Assembly: GCA_015486915.1 (NCBI GenBank)
Contig: WFQS01000006.1
Span: 1 to 5,598, forward strand
Direction: 5' to 3'
DNA: 5,598 nucleotides
DNA from: Desulfobacteraceae bacterium
GTDB taxonomy: Bacteria > Desulfobacterota > Desulfobacteria > Desulfobacterales > Desulfobacteraceae
In this document: positions 1 to 5,491 of the stretch, in pieces
How the letters are laid out: every line of letters begins with the position of its first letter
How positions within the stretch are numbered: position 1 is the stretch's first letter
Position numbers and translations under genes: made by a program
The notes under the pieces: generated by a model
The model's input: the letters and a program-made list of their open reading frames with translations, nothing else
Database searches by the model: none
Told to the model about the DNA's origin: nothing

Positions 1-1
1 A

Positions 2-226
2 TCTATAGTCCACCGGGAATTATCAGATATAATTGCCATACTGAACTGGTCTGTTGCAAGGGAATACATTCCTTTCAATCCCGTATCCGGATACAAAAAA
101 CCAAAAAGAGACGATGCAATCATACGGCCACCGGAAAAGGAAGAGATAAAAGCCATTCTGCAGCAGGCAGCTCCACATTTCAAAAGGGCGCTGATAATAA
201 ATTATTATACCGGACTCAGGCTATAG
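2..226 (+). pseudogene. Tyrosine recombinase (phage-type integrase), internal fragment cut off at the transposon end
   Basis: This open frame enters from the left edge and reads 74 residues before a TAG stop. It matches the end of the core-binding domain and the start of the catalytic domain of phage-type integrases. The helix with HRELSDIIAILNWSVAREYI and the NPVSGYKKPK linker are typical, followed by PPEKEEIKAIL and the box I sequence INYYTGLR, which carries the first catalytic arginine (residue 73). The remaining catalytic residues (Lys, HxxR, His/Trp and the Tyr nucleophile) are absent, so the fragment cannot be active. The TAG stop lies in the CTATAG palindrome at the transposon boundary. 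The sequence right of the transposon does not obviously continue the integrase, so the gene may have been broken before insertion, or the flanks may have been rearranged. The N-terminal part lies outside the window. Confidence 0.82.
221..226. repeat. CTATAG, possible left target-site duplication
   Basis: CTATAG abuts the left inverted repeat and recurs at 5471-5476 outside the right one. A 6-bp duplication would fit the 4-8 bp range known for IS21 elements. The sequence is palindromic, so it equally well extends the inverted repeats, and the two readings cannot be separated without an empty site or a second copy. Confidence 0.45.
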
Positions 227-227
227 C

Positions 228-269
228 GCTCACATAAATTGATACAGTTTTGCTCAGATAAATTGAGAC
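228..269 (+). repeat. Left terminal repeat: two 18-bp units at 24-bp period
   Basis: Unit 1 is GCTCACATAAATTGATAC (228-245) and unit 2 is GCTCAGATAAATTGAGAC (252-269). They match at 16 of 18 positions and start exactly 24 bp apart. Unit 2 matches the inner unit of the right end at 17 of 18 positions in inverted orientation. Repeated sites of this sort are the expected binding sites for an IstA transposase, probably contacted by its N-terminal helix-turn-helix regions. Confidence 0.88.
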
Positions 270-371
270 GTTTGTTCACAGCATAATAAACAGAAATCTA
301 CAGTATATTTTTTTTTCAAGTAGTTTTTTTGTAAAAATGTGACAAAAATCGTAGCTTAACAGTTGTGTAGA
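270..371. other. Non-coding stretch between the left end and the Toprim gene
   Basis: No gene is visible in these 102 bp. The stretch has long T runs (309-316 and 324-330 on the plus strand) and a weak A+T-only inverted repeat (TTTTTGT at 326-332 paired with ACAAAAA at 342-348, 9-base loop). The hairpin is 23 bp past the Toprim stop, but on the minus strand it is followed by A runs rather than T runs, so it is not a convincing intrinsic terminator. Confidence 0.5.
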
Positions 372-1244
372 TTAAGAGAATAAGGCTTGAAGGACATCGT
401 TCCAGTCATGTTTGTGAGGACGAAGTCTTGTTATGGCGGGGTATCGTTTGATCATTTTATTTGCCATGGTATCGCCGGTTATATCGGCATCAAAACCGCA
501 GAAGATTTTGCAGCCGTTTGTAATAAATTTTTGTAACCATGCCGGATTAGTAGTTGCACCGGACGTTGATATGGCAGTATATTCAGGATAAAGCATGGCA
601 CATGATGCTGCATCTATGGCCGATTCACAGAGTATCATTTTTTTCAGGTTACTGCCAATAATGTAAAAACAACCAAGATTTTTCCTGGAACCGAAGGCCA
701 TGCCGCGCCATTTTTTATGATAAGTTCCTCTGAGTTCAGCACCAACGACTCTCATTTTTTTTCCAAGTAGTAAAAATACCGCATTACCCCTGATATCTGC
801 ATAGAGTTTCTCTGAGTTGATTAGACCTGTTACAAGTTTTTCAGAAAGACATCTTTTATTTACAAGATATTGCTTAACCCGGGGCAATTGTTTGTCATCT
901 TTTTCAGGAAGTTTTAATATTTGCTTTACTGGATATGATTTGTATGTAGAAAGATCAGGGTTCAAAGAAGAAGGAAAATTATCATAAAGCCATATTACTG
1001 CGTTTTTAAAATCAAGCCTTTGTAAATGCATTGCAAGGTCAATGGCTCCACCACCGCCTGTATTCATGGTCCAGTTCATGAATTTATGGCCATTAACAGA
1101 CAGCACGCCCTGATTAGTGTGCCATTTATTTCTGTCTTCAGGATCTCTTGTGCATCCAAAGTGCCGTAGCAAGATATAAAGTTCAATATTTCTTACTTTA
1201 TTGGCTTTATTTTTTATTTCTTCAAAAGTATTATTGCTGATCAA
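372..1244 (-). CDS. DUF3991/Toprim primase-like protein
   Basis: This 290-residue protein resembles the DUF3991-plus-Toprim proteins often carried by plasmids and other mobile elements. Residues about 20-90 resemble the CHC2 zinc-binding region of DnaG-type primases (WHTNQGVLSVNG, then TGGGGAIDLAMHL), but the zinc-binding cysteines are missing. Residues about 120-190 match DUF3991 (VKQYLVNKRCLSEKLV, KLYADIRGNAVFLL, GAELRGT). A Toprim fold follows, with acidic residues E207 and D211 in LCESAIDAASC and D252/D254 in GFDADITGD, and the protein ends in HDWNDVLQAL. Toprim domains bind Mg2+ in primases, topoisomerases and nucleases. No polymerase or helicase domain is present, so the exact reaction is unknown. 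The start is TTG at 1242-1244, chosen because GAGGA lies 6 bases upstream; it overlaps the end of the IstB gene by 14 bp, which suggests coupled translation. A role in DNA processing during transposition is inference. Confidence 0.88.
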   Translation of the reverse strand: MISNNTFEEIKNKANKVRNIELYILLRHFGCTRDPEDRNKWHTNQGVLSVNGHKFMNWTMNTGGGGAIDLAMHLQRLDFKNAVIWLYDNFPSSLNPDLSTYKSYPVKQILKLPEKDDKQLPRVKQYLVNKRCLSEKLVTGLINSEKLYADIRGNAVFLLLGKKMRVVGAELRGTYHKKWRGMAFGSRKNLGCFYIIGSNLKKMILCESAIDAASCAMLYPEYTAISTSGATTNPAWLQKFITNGCKIFCGFDADITGDTMANKMIKRYPAITRLRPHKHDWNDVLQALFS

Positions 1245-1968
1245 GTCTGGTCCTCAAACTTGAACAGTTTTTCATGTTAATAACATGACTGTTTTCAGTT
1301 AATCGATCGATCAGAGCTGCGGTCAGCTGGGTGTTTTTTAAAAATGAGCCCCATTGTTCAAAACCGAGATTAGAGGTTATCAAAGTTGTTTTTTGTTTGT
1401 GCCTTTTGTGCATCAATGTAAAAAACAGCCCCACCTGGACAGGGTCAGTCTCTATAAACCCAAGCTCATCTATCAGAAGACAATCATAGGAAGCAAATGT
1501 CTTTAATGTTTTTTCTTCTGAGTGATCGGCCAGGCACTGGTAAAGAGTCTCCACAAGTTCCGGGAATAAAATAAATTTTCCCCTGTATCCTTTATTGATT
1601 GCCTCGGTGAGAAAGGCCGTTGCAAGTCCTGTTTTGCCTGTGCCTGTCGGACCTATCCATATGATATTCTGATGCTTTGACATGTAATCAAAGCAATCAT
1701 ACAAAGAAAGAATTCTCTTTTTATTTAATTTGGGCTGCCTGTCAAAGGGAAAAGTCTCCATAACATAATTTTCAGGTATCTTGGCAAGACTTATCCTTCG
1801 TTTTCTGGCATTCTCCCGTTTGGTTTTGTACTCCTGCTCAACTACATATTTTAAAAACCTGACAGATGAGAAATTGCTCTTTTGAGCAATGTTAATATGG
1901 TGATCCCAATTGGCAAGCAGGTCTCTCAAACCGAGATATTTAAGCATTTGTTCCAGAGTTTCATCCAT
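1231..1968 (-). CDS. istB: IstB-type transposition helper AAA+ ATPase
   Basis: At 245 residues this is the normal length for IstB. The N-terminal part (1-60) is the helical region typical of IstB (MDETLEQMLKYLGLRDLLANW). The AAA+ core shows Walker A GPTGTGKT (106-113), Walker B CLLIDELG with D167 and E168, sensor 1 in TTLITSN (N200), and R222 in ALIDRLTENSHVI near the expected arginine-finger position. The DnaC-like IstB family forms ATP-dependent oligomers on target DNA and stimulates the IstA transposase, much as MuB and TnsC do for their transposases. The ATG is 2 bp after the IstA stop, with GAGGA 6 bases upstream inside the IstA gene. All key residues are present, so the protein is probably active. 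Confidence 0.96.
   Translation of the reverse strand: MDETLEQMLKYLGLRDLLANWDHHINIAQKSNFSSVRFLKYVVEQEYKTKRENARKRRISLAKIPENYVMETFPFDRQPKLNKKRILSLYDCFDYMSKHQNIIWIGPTGTGKTGLATAFLTEAINKGYRGKFILFPELVETLYQCLADHSEEKTLKTFASYDCLLIDELGFIETDPVQVGLFFTLMHKRHKQKTTLITSNLGFEQWGSFLKNTQLTAALIDRLTENSHVINMKNCSSLRTRLDQQ
1251..1255 (-). promoter_or_regulatory. Ribosome binding site deciding the TTG start of the Toprim gene
   Basis: GAGGA on the minus strand is 6 bases before the TTG at 1242-1244 and lies inside the last codons of the IstB gene. It is the reason for choosing the non-ATG start. A weak TTG start here would lower output of this last gene relative to the transposase genes. Confidence 0.7.
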
Positions 1969-1970
1969 TG

Positions 1971-3452
1971 TTATTCCTCATTTTTGTAAATTGATAGATC
2001 CACCTCGTCTGCAAATCGGCCATCAATGTATGCTTGCCTGCTGGTGAACTCTTCATCTATTTCAGGTAATGGCATATCATAATTTGACTGCCTTAAAAGC
2101 AGCCTGATGATGTTATTAATGACATCCATACTTTTTATTCTATATTTCAATGCCCTTTCCATGGTCTGGATAAATACAGAAAGAGCGATTTTTTTATACA
2201 GAGTGTATAATTGGCGGACAAATCCATGACGGGACTTGCCTTTCATTGTAAGGGCAAAGTTAAGATAGCGATCCACTGCAGGATCTGCAGAACGTAAAAT
2301 CTTCTCTTCGTCTGCCGTGGGATTCTTCCGGTTTTTTGGCTGATATTTTGATTTTGGCTCTCCCTTTGGGCTAAATTTTTTATTTTTAACACCATCAGGA
2401 GGTAATTGATATTCTGCCAGTTTTTTCCGTTTATGATAAATCTCCACATGATCACAGAACTGCAGCACCTTGACATCAAACCGTGTTTTACCCGGCACCC
2501 AGTAGAAACTACCGTTAAGTGCGGCATATCCATACTGATCAGTTCCTCTTTCATGGACAAGATAAGGTGGCGTAATATAAGCAGGTATTTTTTTAAGAAA
2601 TGATTGTTCGTACTCAAACGCCTTTGCCGGAATCAATTTTGTTTTACTCACCGCCCTATTGGCCATTTTTATGGTTGCCCACTCAAATGCCTGCTGGTTC
2701 ATATCTTCCAGGGTCTTAAAACTGCGGCCTGGAAAAAAATTGGTTTCCACTGTATAAAAACTGCGTTCATTACCAGCTTTTCTATTGGAATGCCTGATTT
2801 CATGGCAGATAAATTCAAATCCATACTGCCTGGCAAATTGCTTCATTTCAGGTACCATGACAGCATTTTTACCTGTTCCTTTAAGGCGGGCAAGGTTGGT
2901 GTTGTCAATGATACAGGAAGAAGCAGAATAACCCCAGAATGACAAAGCTTCATGGATAAAGCACTTCATGGCAAAACGATTAAACGAACGGTAAAATTTC
3001 AGATACCGTATTTTTGCGTATCTCATATAGATCAGGCTTGCTATAATCTTAACACGGTCTGTTCCAATTTTTTTGATGTAAGGACTTGTATCGTGCTGCA
3101 TCTCAGCGCCTGGTTCATCTAATACTTGATCACAGCGCCCGTTTTTCGGCTGGCCTAAATCAAGTTCGCGTATATTACGTGTTAATGTGGAATATCCAAT
3201 CAAAATTCCTTCGTCAGCAAGGATTTCATGGATTCTTTGAACGTAACCATCGCATTTTGTATAAAGACTTCGGAGAACTTCAGGATCAACATTGATTTTA
3301 TCCCGCCTTATTGTTTCCAAGGGTTCACCCTTGTGATCAACAATTTTTCTGACGGTATTGATGCTGACCCGGAGTCTGCGGGATATTTCACGTATGCCCA
3401 TACCTTCGTTATAAAGGCAGAAAATTGATTTACGCTTGCTCACATCTATCAT
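1971..3452 (-). CDS. istA: IS21-family DDE transposase IstA
   Basis: This 493-residue protein has the IstA layout. An N-terminal IS21-type helix-turn-helix lies at about 16-39 (EGMGIREISRRLRVSINTVRKIV), followed by a second DNA-binding region at about 55-100. The RNase H-like catalytic core has D121 (EMQHDTSPY), D183 (IIDNTNLARL) and E229 (RKAGNERSF), spaced as in IS21 transposases. The C-terminal part has the small beta-barrel region (YGYAALNGSFYWVPG, about 307-321) and a basic tail (LKYRIKSMDVINNIIRLLL). It would bind the terminal repeats, cut the 3' ends and join them to target DNA with help from IstB. The ATG has AGGGGG 4 bases upstream and overlaps the ParB-like gene by 23 bp, so translation of the two is likely linked. 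No frameshift or missing catalytic residue is seen. Confidence 0.96.
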   Translation of the reverse strand: MIDVSKRKSIFCLYNEGMGIREISRRLRVSINTVRKIVDHKGEPLETIRRDKINVDPEVLRSLYTKCDGYVQRIHEILADEGILIGYSTLTRNIRELDLGQPKNGRCDQVLDEPGAEMQHDTSPYIKKIGTDRVKIIASLIYMRYAKIRYLKFYRSFNRFAMKCFIHEALSFWGYSASSCIIDNTNLARLKGTGKNAVMVPEMKQFARQYGFEFICHEIRHSNRKAGNERSFYTVETNFFPGRSFKTLEDMNQQAFEWATIKMANRAVSKTKLIPAKAFEYEQSFLKKIPAYITPPYLVHERGTDQYGYAALNGSFYWVPGKTRFDVKVLQFCDHVEIYHKRKKLAEYQLPPDGVKNKKFSPKGEPKSKYQPKNRKNPTADEEKILRSADPAVDRYLNFALTMKGKSRHGFVRQLYTLYKKIALSVFIQTMERALKYRIKSMDVINNIIRLLLRQSNYDMPLPEIDEEFTSRQAYIDGRFADEVDLSIYKNEE

Positions 3453-4332
3453 ACAGCCCCCTGACTGCAGTCATGAAATTGTCCGCAATATTTATAATGC
3501 CCTCAGCAAGAATGCCTGCCTGGGCATGAAAAGCAGTGTTGCCAAAATCATCATCCCTGATTTCAAAGATGATTTTCTGCATATACCTTTGTACGAATTC
3601 GAGATCTTTCAGTATTTTTTGCTCCGCAGTTGTACACTCGTTTATCCTTTGAAGATGTTTTTTTAACTGATTCAGTCCCCATGTAATATTACCTTCTTTG
3701 ATCTGCTGACGTATATTATCTGAGCCTTTAAAAAAACCGTCGGCCAGAAGGTCAATATCACGGATACTTAAGTCTTTGCCGGAGATCAGTTTAACAAACT
3801 CATCAATTTCATTTATAGAAATTGAGTTCATACGTATGAACTTACGCAGAGTGTACATAAATGAATATACGGGTAAATTACCATCAAAAACCTGTTTTGT
3901 TACATATTCACTCATTTCTTCAAGAATACCTGCACGCATGCTTACCCATGCCCTACTTTTTTGAAGAAGATCGGCAATATCCCGATAAATCAGGCCATGC
4001 TTTTCTTGAAGCTCTTGAATCATCTTTGCCTGTTCCAGAATTGTAAGAGGGCGAGCGCTTGCAGTCCGGATAAACTTAATAATACCAAGGGATTCATCAC
4101 TTCCAAAAGAACGAAAGGGGACTATGCCGATATGAAGCTTTTTAGCGCATCTGTATCGTTTAAAACCATCAAGAAGAATTTTATGTCCGTTTCTGGAATC
4201 AATGCCTTTAAGTGGCTCCTGAATATCATGTTCAATAATGGACGTAAGCAATGCCCGTTCTATTTTTTTCGATTTTAGCCTGGAATTTTCATATCTCAGG
4301 TCTAAATCAATAATTTCTACCTTTTCAATCAT
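3430..4332 (-). CDS. ParB-like DNA-binding protein encoded by the transposon
   Basis: The first 200 residues follow the ParB/Spo0J plan. The N-terminal ParB domain (about 1-75) ends in ILLDGFKRYRCAKKL, the counterpart of the GERRxRA box. A helical linker (TILEQAKMIQELQEKHGL) leads into a clear helix-turn-helix at about 113-136 (LIYRDIADLLQKSRAWVSMRAGIL). The C-terminal third is helical and not recognised. Chromosomal and plasmid ParB proteins bind parS sites and use CTP to slide on DNA. Here the GERR box reads GFKR, and the segment where ENxxR is expected reads RTASAR (89-94), so CTP use is doubtful. No ParA partner is in the window. The ATG has AGGGG 6 bases upstream. Position directly before and overlapping istA suggests a repressor, end-binding or target-choice factor for transposition; this is inference. 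Confidence 0.85.
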   Translation of the reverse strand: MIEKVEIIDLDLRYENSRLKSKKIERALLTSIIEHDIQEPLKGIDSRNGHKILLDGFKRYRCAKKLHIGIVPFRSFGSDESLGIIKFIRTASARPLTILEQAKMIQELQEKHGLIYRDIADLLQKSRAWVSMRAGILEEMSEYVTKQVFDGNLPVYSFMYTLRKFIRMNSISINEIDEFVKLISGKDLSIRDIDLLADGFFKGSDNIRQQIKEGNITWGLNQLKKHLQRINECTTAEQKILKDLEFVQRYMQKIIFEIRDDDFGNTAFHAQAGILAEGIINIADNFMTAVRGLYDRCEQA

Positions 4333-4559
4333 AACTTTCCCCTGGGTATCTTATTTTGAATCTGACTATAACAAAAATACCCAAAACGCCCATTACATGC
4401 CTGTGTGAAAATGATAAAAAGATATTGGAACATGGGAAAAATATGAAATTTCTCAGGGAAAAAGGGCTTTTGGAAACAGCTAAAGGGGGGCAGGATAAAG
4501 CATCATGATTTTTACTTGATTTTTGTGCGCAATTCACCGTTCATGAGGAGAAAGAATTT
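4333..4559 (-). promoter_or_regulatory. 227-bp non-coding gap upstream of the ParB-istA-istB-Toprim unit
   Basis: This is the only sizeable gap between genes of the element and lies directly before the four-gene unit, so it is the likely place for a promoter and operator. No convincing -35/-10 pair stands out; TTATAG about 50 bases before the ParB-like ATG is a weak -10 candidate. Runs of A on the plus strand centre near 4375, 4385, 4410, 4418, 4439 and 4461, several about one or two helical turns apart, and GGGAAAAA occurs twice (4434-4441 and 4456-4463). A 70-codon GTG open frame crosses the gap but has no ribosome binding site and no recognisable sequence. Confidence 0.4.
4337..4343 (-). 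promoter_or_regulatory. Ribosome binding site of the ParB-like gene
   Basis: AGGGGAA on the minus strand places AGGGG 6 bases before the ATG at 4330-4332. It supports this start for the ParB-like gene, which begins directly with ParB-domain sequence. Confidence 0.7.
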
Positions 4560-5291
4560 TTAATTTCTATGCTGAGATGTACGACCAAATAGAAAAAAGG
4601 CATTTTGTTCTATGCCGCCGGATTGTTGATAATAATCCCAGGCAAATGCATCAGGTCCCCGGATGGGATGATTATTTATCCGGGATTGATGACTTATAAG
4701 AAGTTTCAAAAAAGGTTGCAAATTGTCTGTATTGTGTAATTGCTCATATTGCAACTCGGATACCATATTAACATCGGCTGATAAAAAAAGTACAAAAGCT
4801 GTTGTAATCAAACGTTGCCATGACACAATTGTTCTTATATTAATGAAATCTGCAACATCATCGAGATGATTTAATTCATCCTCTATGACATCAATGAGCC
4901 TGGGCAAGCTCAAGTGCTTGTTAACCTTAAACCATACAGCTTTCACCATGAAATTAAGCGATAATTGTCGAAACGGCACAAGTTCATGGGGTAATAAAGA
5001 AAAGGTAATATGGTCACATACCCTGGCATCGCCTTTATTATGACACAAGTAACGCAATACCGGCAGATCCAGCACTGAAAAGCCTGTTATGGGACAAATC
5101 GCTATTCGTATATAGTACCCAAGGAAGGTGGCACATTCAGCACCTCCGCATATGGGGCACTTATCAGAAAAATCAGGAATCGGACGCGCATGAAAATTTT
5201 CATAATATTCTTGCAAACTTACTTTTGTATGATATGGTATCTGAATGGGGAATCTCTTTTGGTGTCCTTTTTTGTAAAAGACTTTATTCAA
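4560..5291 (-). CDS. Zinc-ribbon protein resembling DUF6431 proteins
   Basis: This 243-residue protein is the first gene in the element. Its N-terminal half looks like a zinc ribbon: KCPICGGAEC (C45, C48, C53), a segment around C66, then YLCHNKGDARVCDHITFSLLPHELVPFRQLS with C83, H84 and C92. The CPxC knuckle followed by a second cysteine pair and FSLLPxxLVPxRxxS recalls the DUF6431 family, whose members often sit near mobile elements. The function of that family is not known to me. The C-terminal half (about 115-243) is helical with no motif I recognise. The start is TTG at 5289-5291; the purine-rich GAGGAGAGGGG (5305-5315) ends 13 bases upstream, further than usual, so expression may be low or the start slightly different. 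It is separated from the next gene by 227 bp and may be expressed independently. A DNA-binding or target-selection role is inference. Confidence 0.72.
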   Translation of the reverse strand: MNKVFYKKGHQKRFPIQIPYHTKVSLQEYYENFHARPIPDFSDKCPICGGAECATFLGYYIRIAICPITGFSVLDLPVLRYLCHNKGDARVCDHITFSLLPHELVPFRQLSLNFMVKAVWFKVNKHLSLPRLIDVIEDELNHLDDVADFINIRTIVSWQRLITTAFVLFLSADVNMVSELQYEQLHNTDNLQPFLKLLISHQSRINNHPIRGPDAFAWDYYQQSGGIEQNAFFLFGRTSQHRN

Positions 5292-5427
5292 ACCAAAAGT
5301 TATTCCCCTCTCCTCTTTTTTGCAATCTTTAATCGTACCACAAAGAATAAATTGTATTTTCTGTTTAAAAATTCTATGGAATTACATGAAGGCATCATGA
5401 CTATTTTTAAAATATGAATATTATGGT
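5292..5427 (-). promoter_or_regulatory. Leader between the right end and the zinc-ribbon gene
   Basis: This A+T-rich stretch must hold the promoter of the zinc-ribbon gene if it has its own. On the minus strand TACAAT is a possible -10 hexamer, but no good -35 lies at the right distance. A small inverted repeat, AATTC-TATG-GAATT (5370-5383), could be an operator half-site pair. The strong purine run GAGGAGAGGGG at 5305-5315 is the ribosome binding site candidate. Confidence 0.35.
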
Positions 5428-5469
5428 GTATCAATTTATCTGAGCATAGGTGTGTCAGTTTTGGTGAGC
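5428..5469 (-). repeat. Right terminal repeat: two 18-bp units at 24-bp period
   Basis: Read on the minus strand, the outer unit is GCTCACCAAAACTGACAC (5452-5469) and the inner unit is GCTCAGATAAATTGATAC (5428-5445), again 24 bp apart. The outer unit is the most divergent of the four (14 of 18 identical to the left outer unit), while the inner units of both ends are almost identical. The end lies 137 bp upstream of the first gene, so transposase binding here could also affect transcription. Confidence 0.88.
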
Positions 5470-5470
5470 G

Positions 5471-5476
5471 CTATAG
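5471..5476. repeat. CTATAG, possible right target-site duplication
   Basis: This is the partner of the CTATAG at 221-226. If it is a duplication, the empty site would read GGACTCAGG-CTATAG-AGCAAGG, in which the integrase frame is already closed by TAG. An intact integrase therefore cannot have been the direct target under this reading. Confidence 0.45.
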
Positions 5477-5491
5477 AGCAAGGAGACAACA

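Larger units (their letters stand above)
227..5470 (-). mobile_element. IS21-like transposon with five genes (zinc ribbon, ParB-like, IstA, IstB, Toprim)
   Basis: The element is bounded by inverted ends that begin CGCTCAC on the left and end GTGAGCG on the right, each carrying two 18-bp repeats at a 24-bp period. It contains an IstA-type DDE transposase and an IstB-type AAA+ ATPase, which define the IS21 family. Multiple repeated transposase-binding sites at each end are also known for IS21. It is about twice the usual 2-2.5 kb of an IS21 element because of three extra genes on the same strand. CTATAG occurs just outside each end (221-226 and 5471-5476). Because it is its own reverse complement, it can be read as a 6-bp target duplication or as part of the inverted repeat. 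The TG...CA ends usual for IS21 are not seen at these exact borders, so the ends may be off by a few bases. All coding frames look intact. Confidence 0.85.

Noticed and set aside
228..269. CRISPR-like short repeats at the left end
   Set aside because: There are only two units, with 6-bp spacers, and they are mirrored at the other end of the element; this is a transposon end.
326..348. Possible intrinsic terminator after the Toprim gene
   Set aside because: The 7-bp stem contains only one G-C pair and is followed on the transcribed strand by A runs instead of a T run.
2406..2942. Plus-strand open frames of 65 and 112 codons, and a minus-strand 124-codon frame from 2243, all inside istA
   Set aside because: They lie wholly within the well-supported transposase gene in other frames and resemble nothing; they are shadows.
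3436..4278. Several plus-strand open frames of 61-105 codons opposite the ParB-like gene
   Set aside because: The minus-strand frame has clear ParB-domain and helix-turn-helix motifs; the opposite frames show no motifs or start signals.
4325..4537. 70-codon minus-strand open frame filling the gap before the ParB-like gene
   Set aside because: It starts at GTG without a ribosome binding site, has a composition unlike the neighbouring proteins and no recognisable domain, and overlaps the ParB-like start. It is more likely leader DNA.
4500..5400. Nine-base direct repeat GCATCATGA at 4500-4508 and 5392-5400
   Set aside because: It is too short in 5.6 kb of A+T-rich DNA to be meaningful without support from other copies.
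5190..5417. 75-codon plus-strand open frame near the right end
   Set aside because: It overlaps the N-terminal part of the zinc-ribbon gene, is rich in F, I and L as expected of A+T-rich antisense DNA, and lacks a ribosome binding site.
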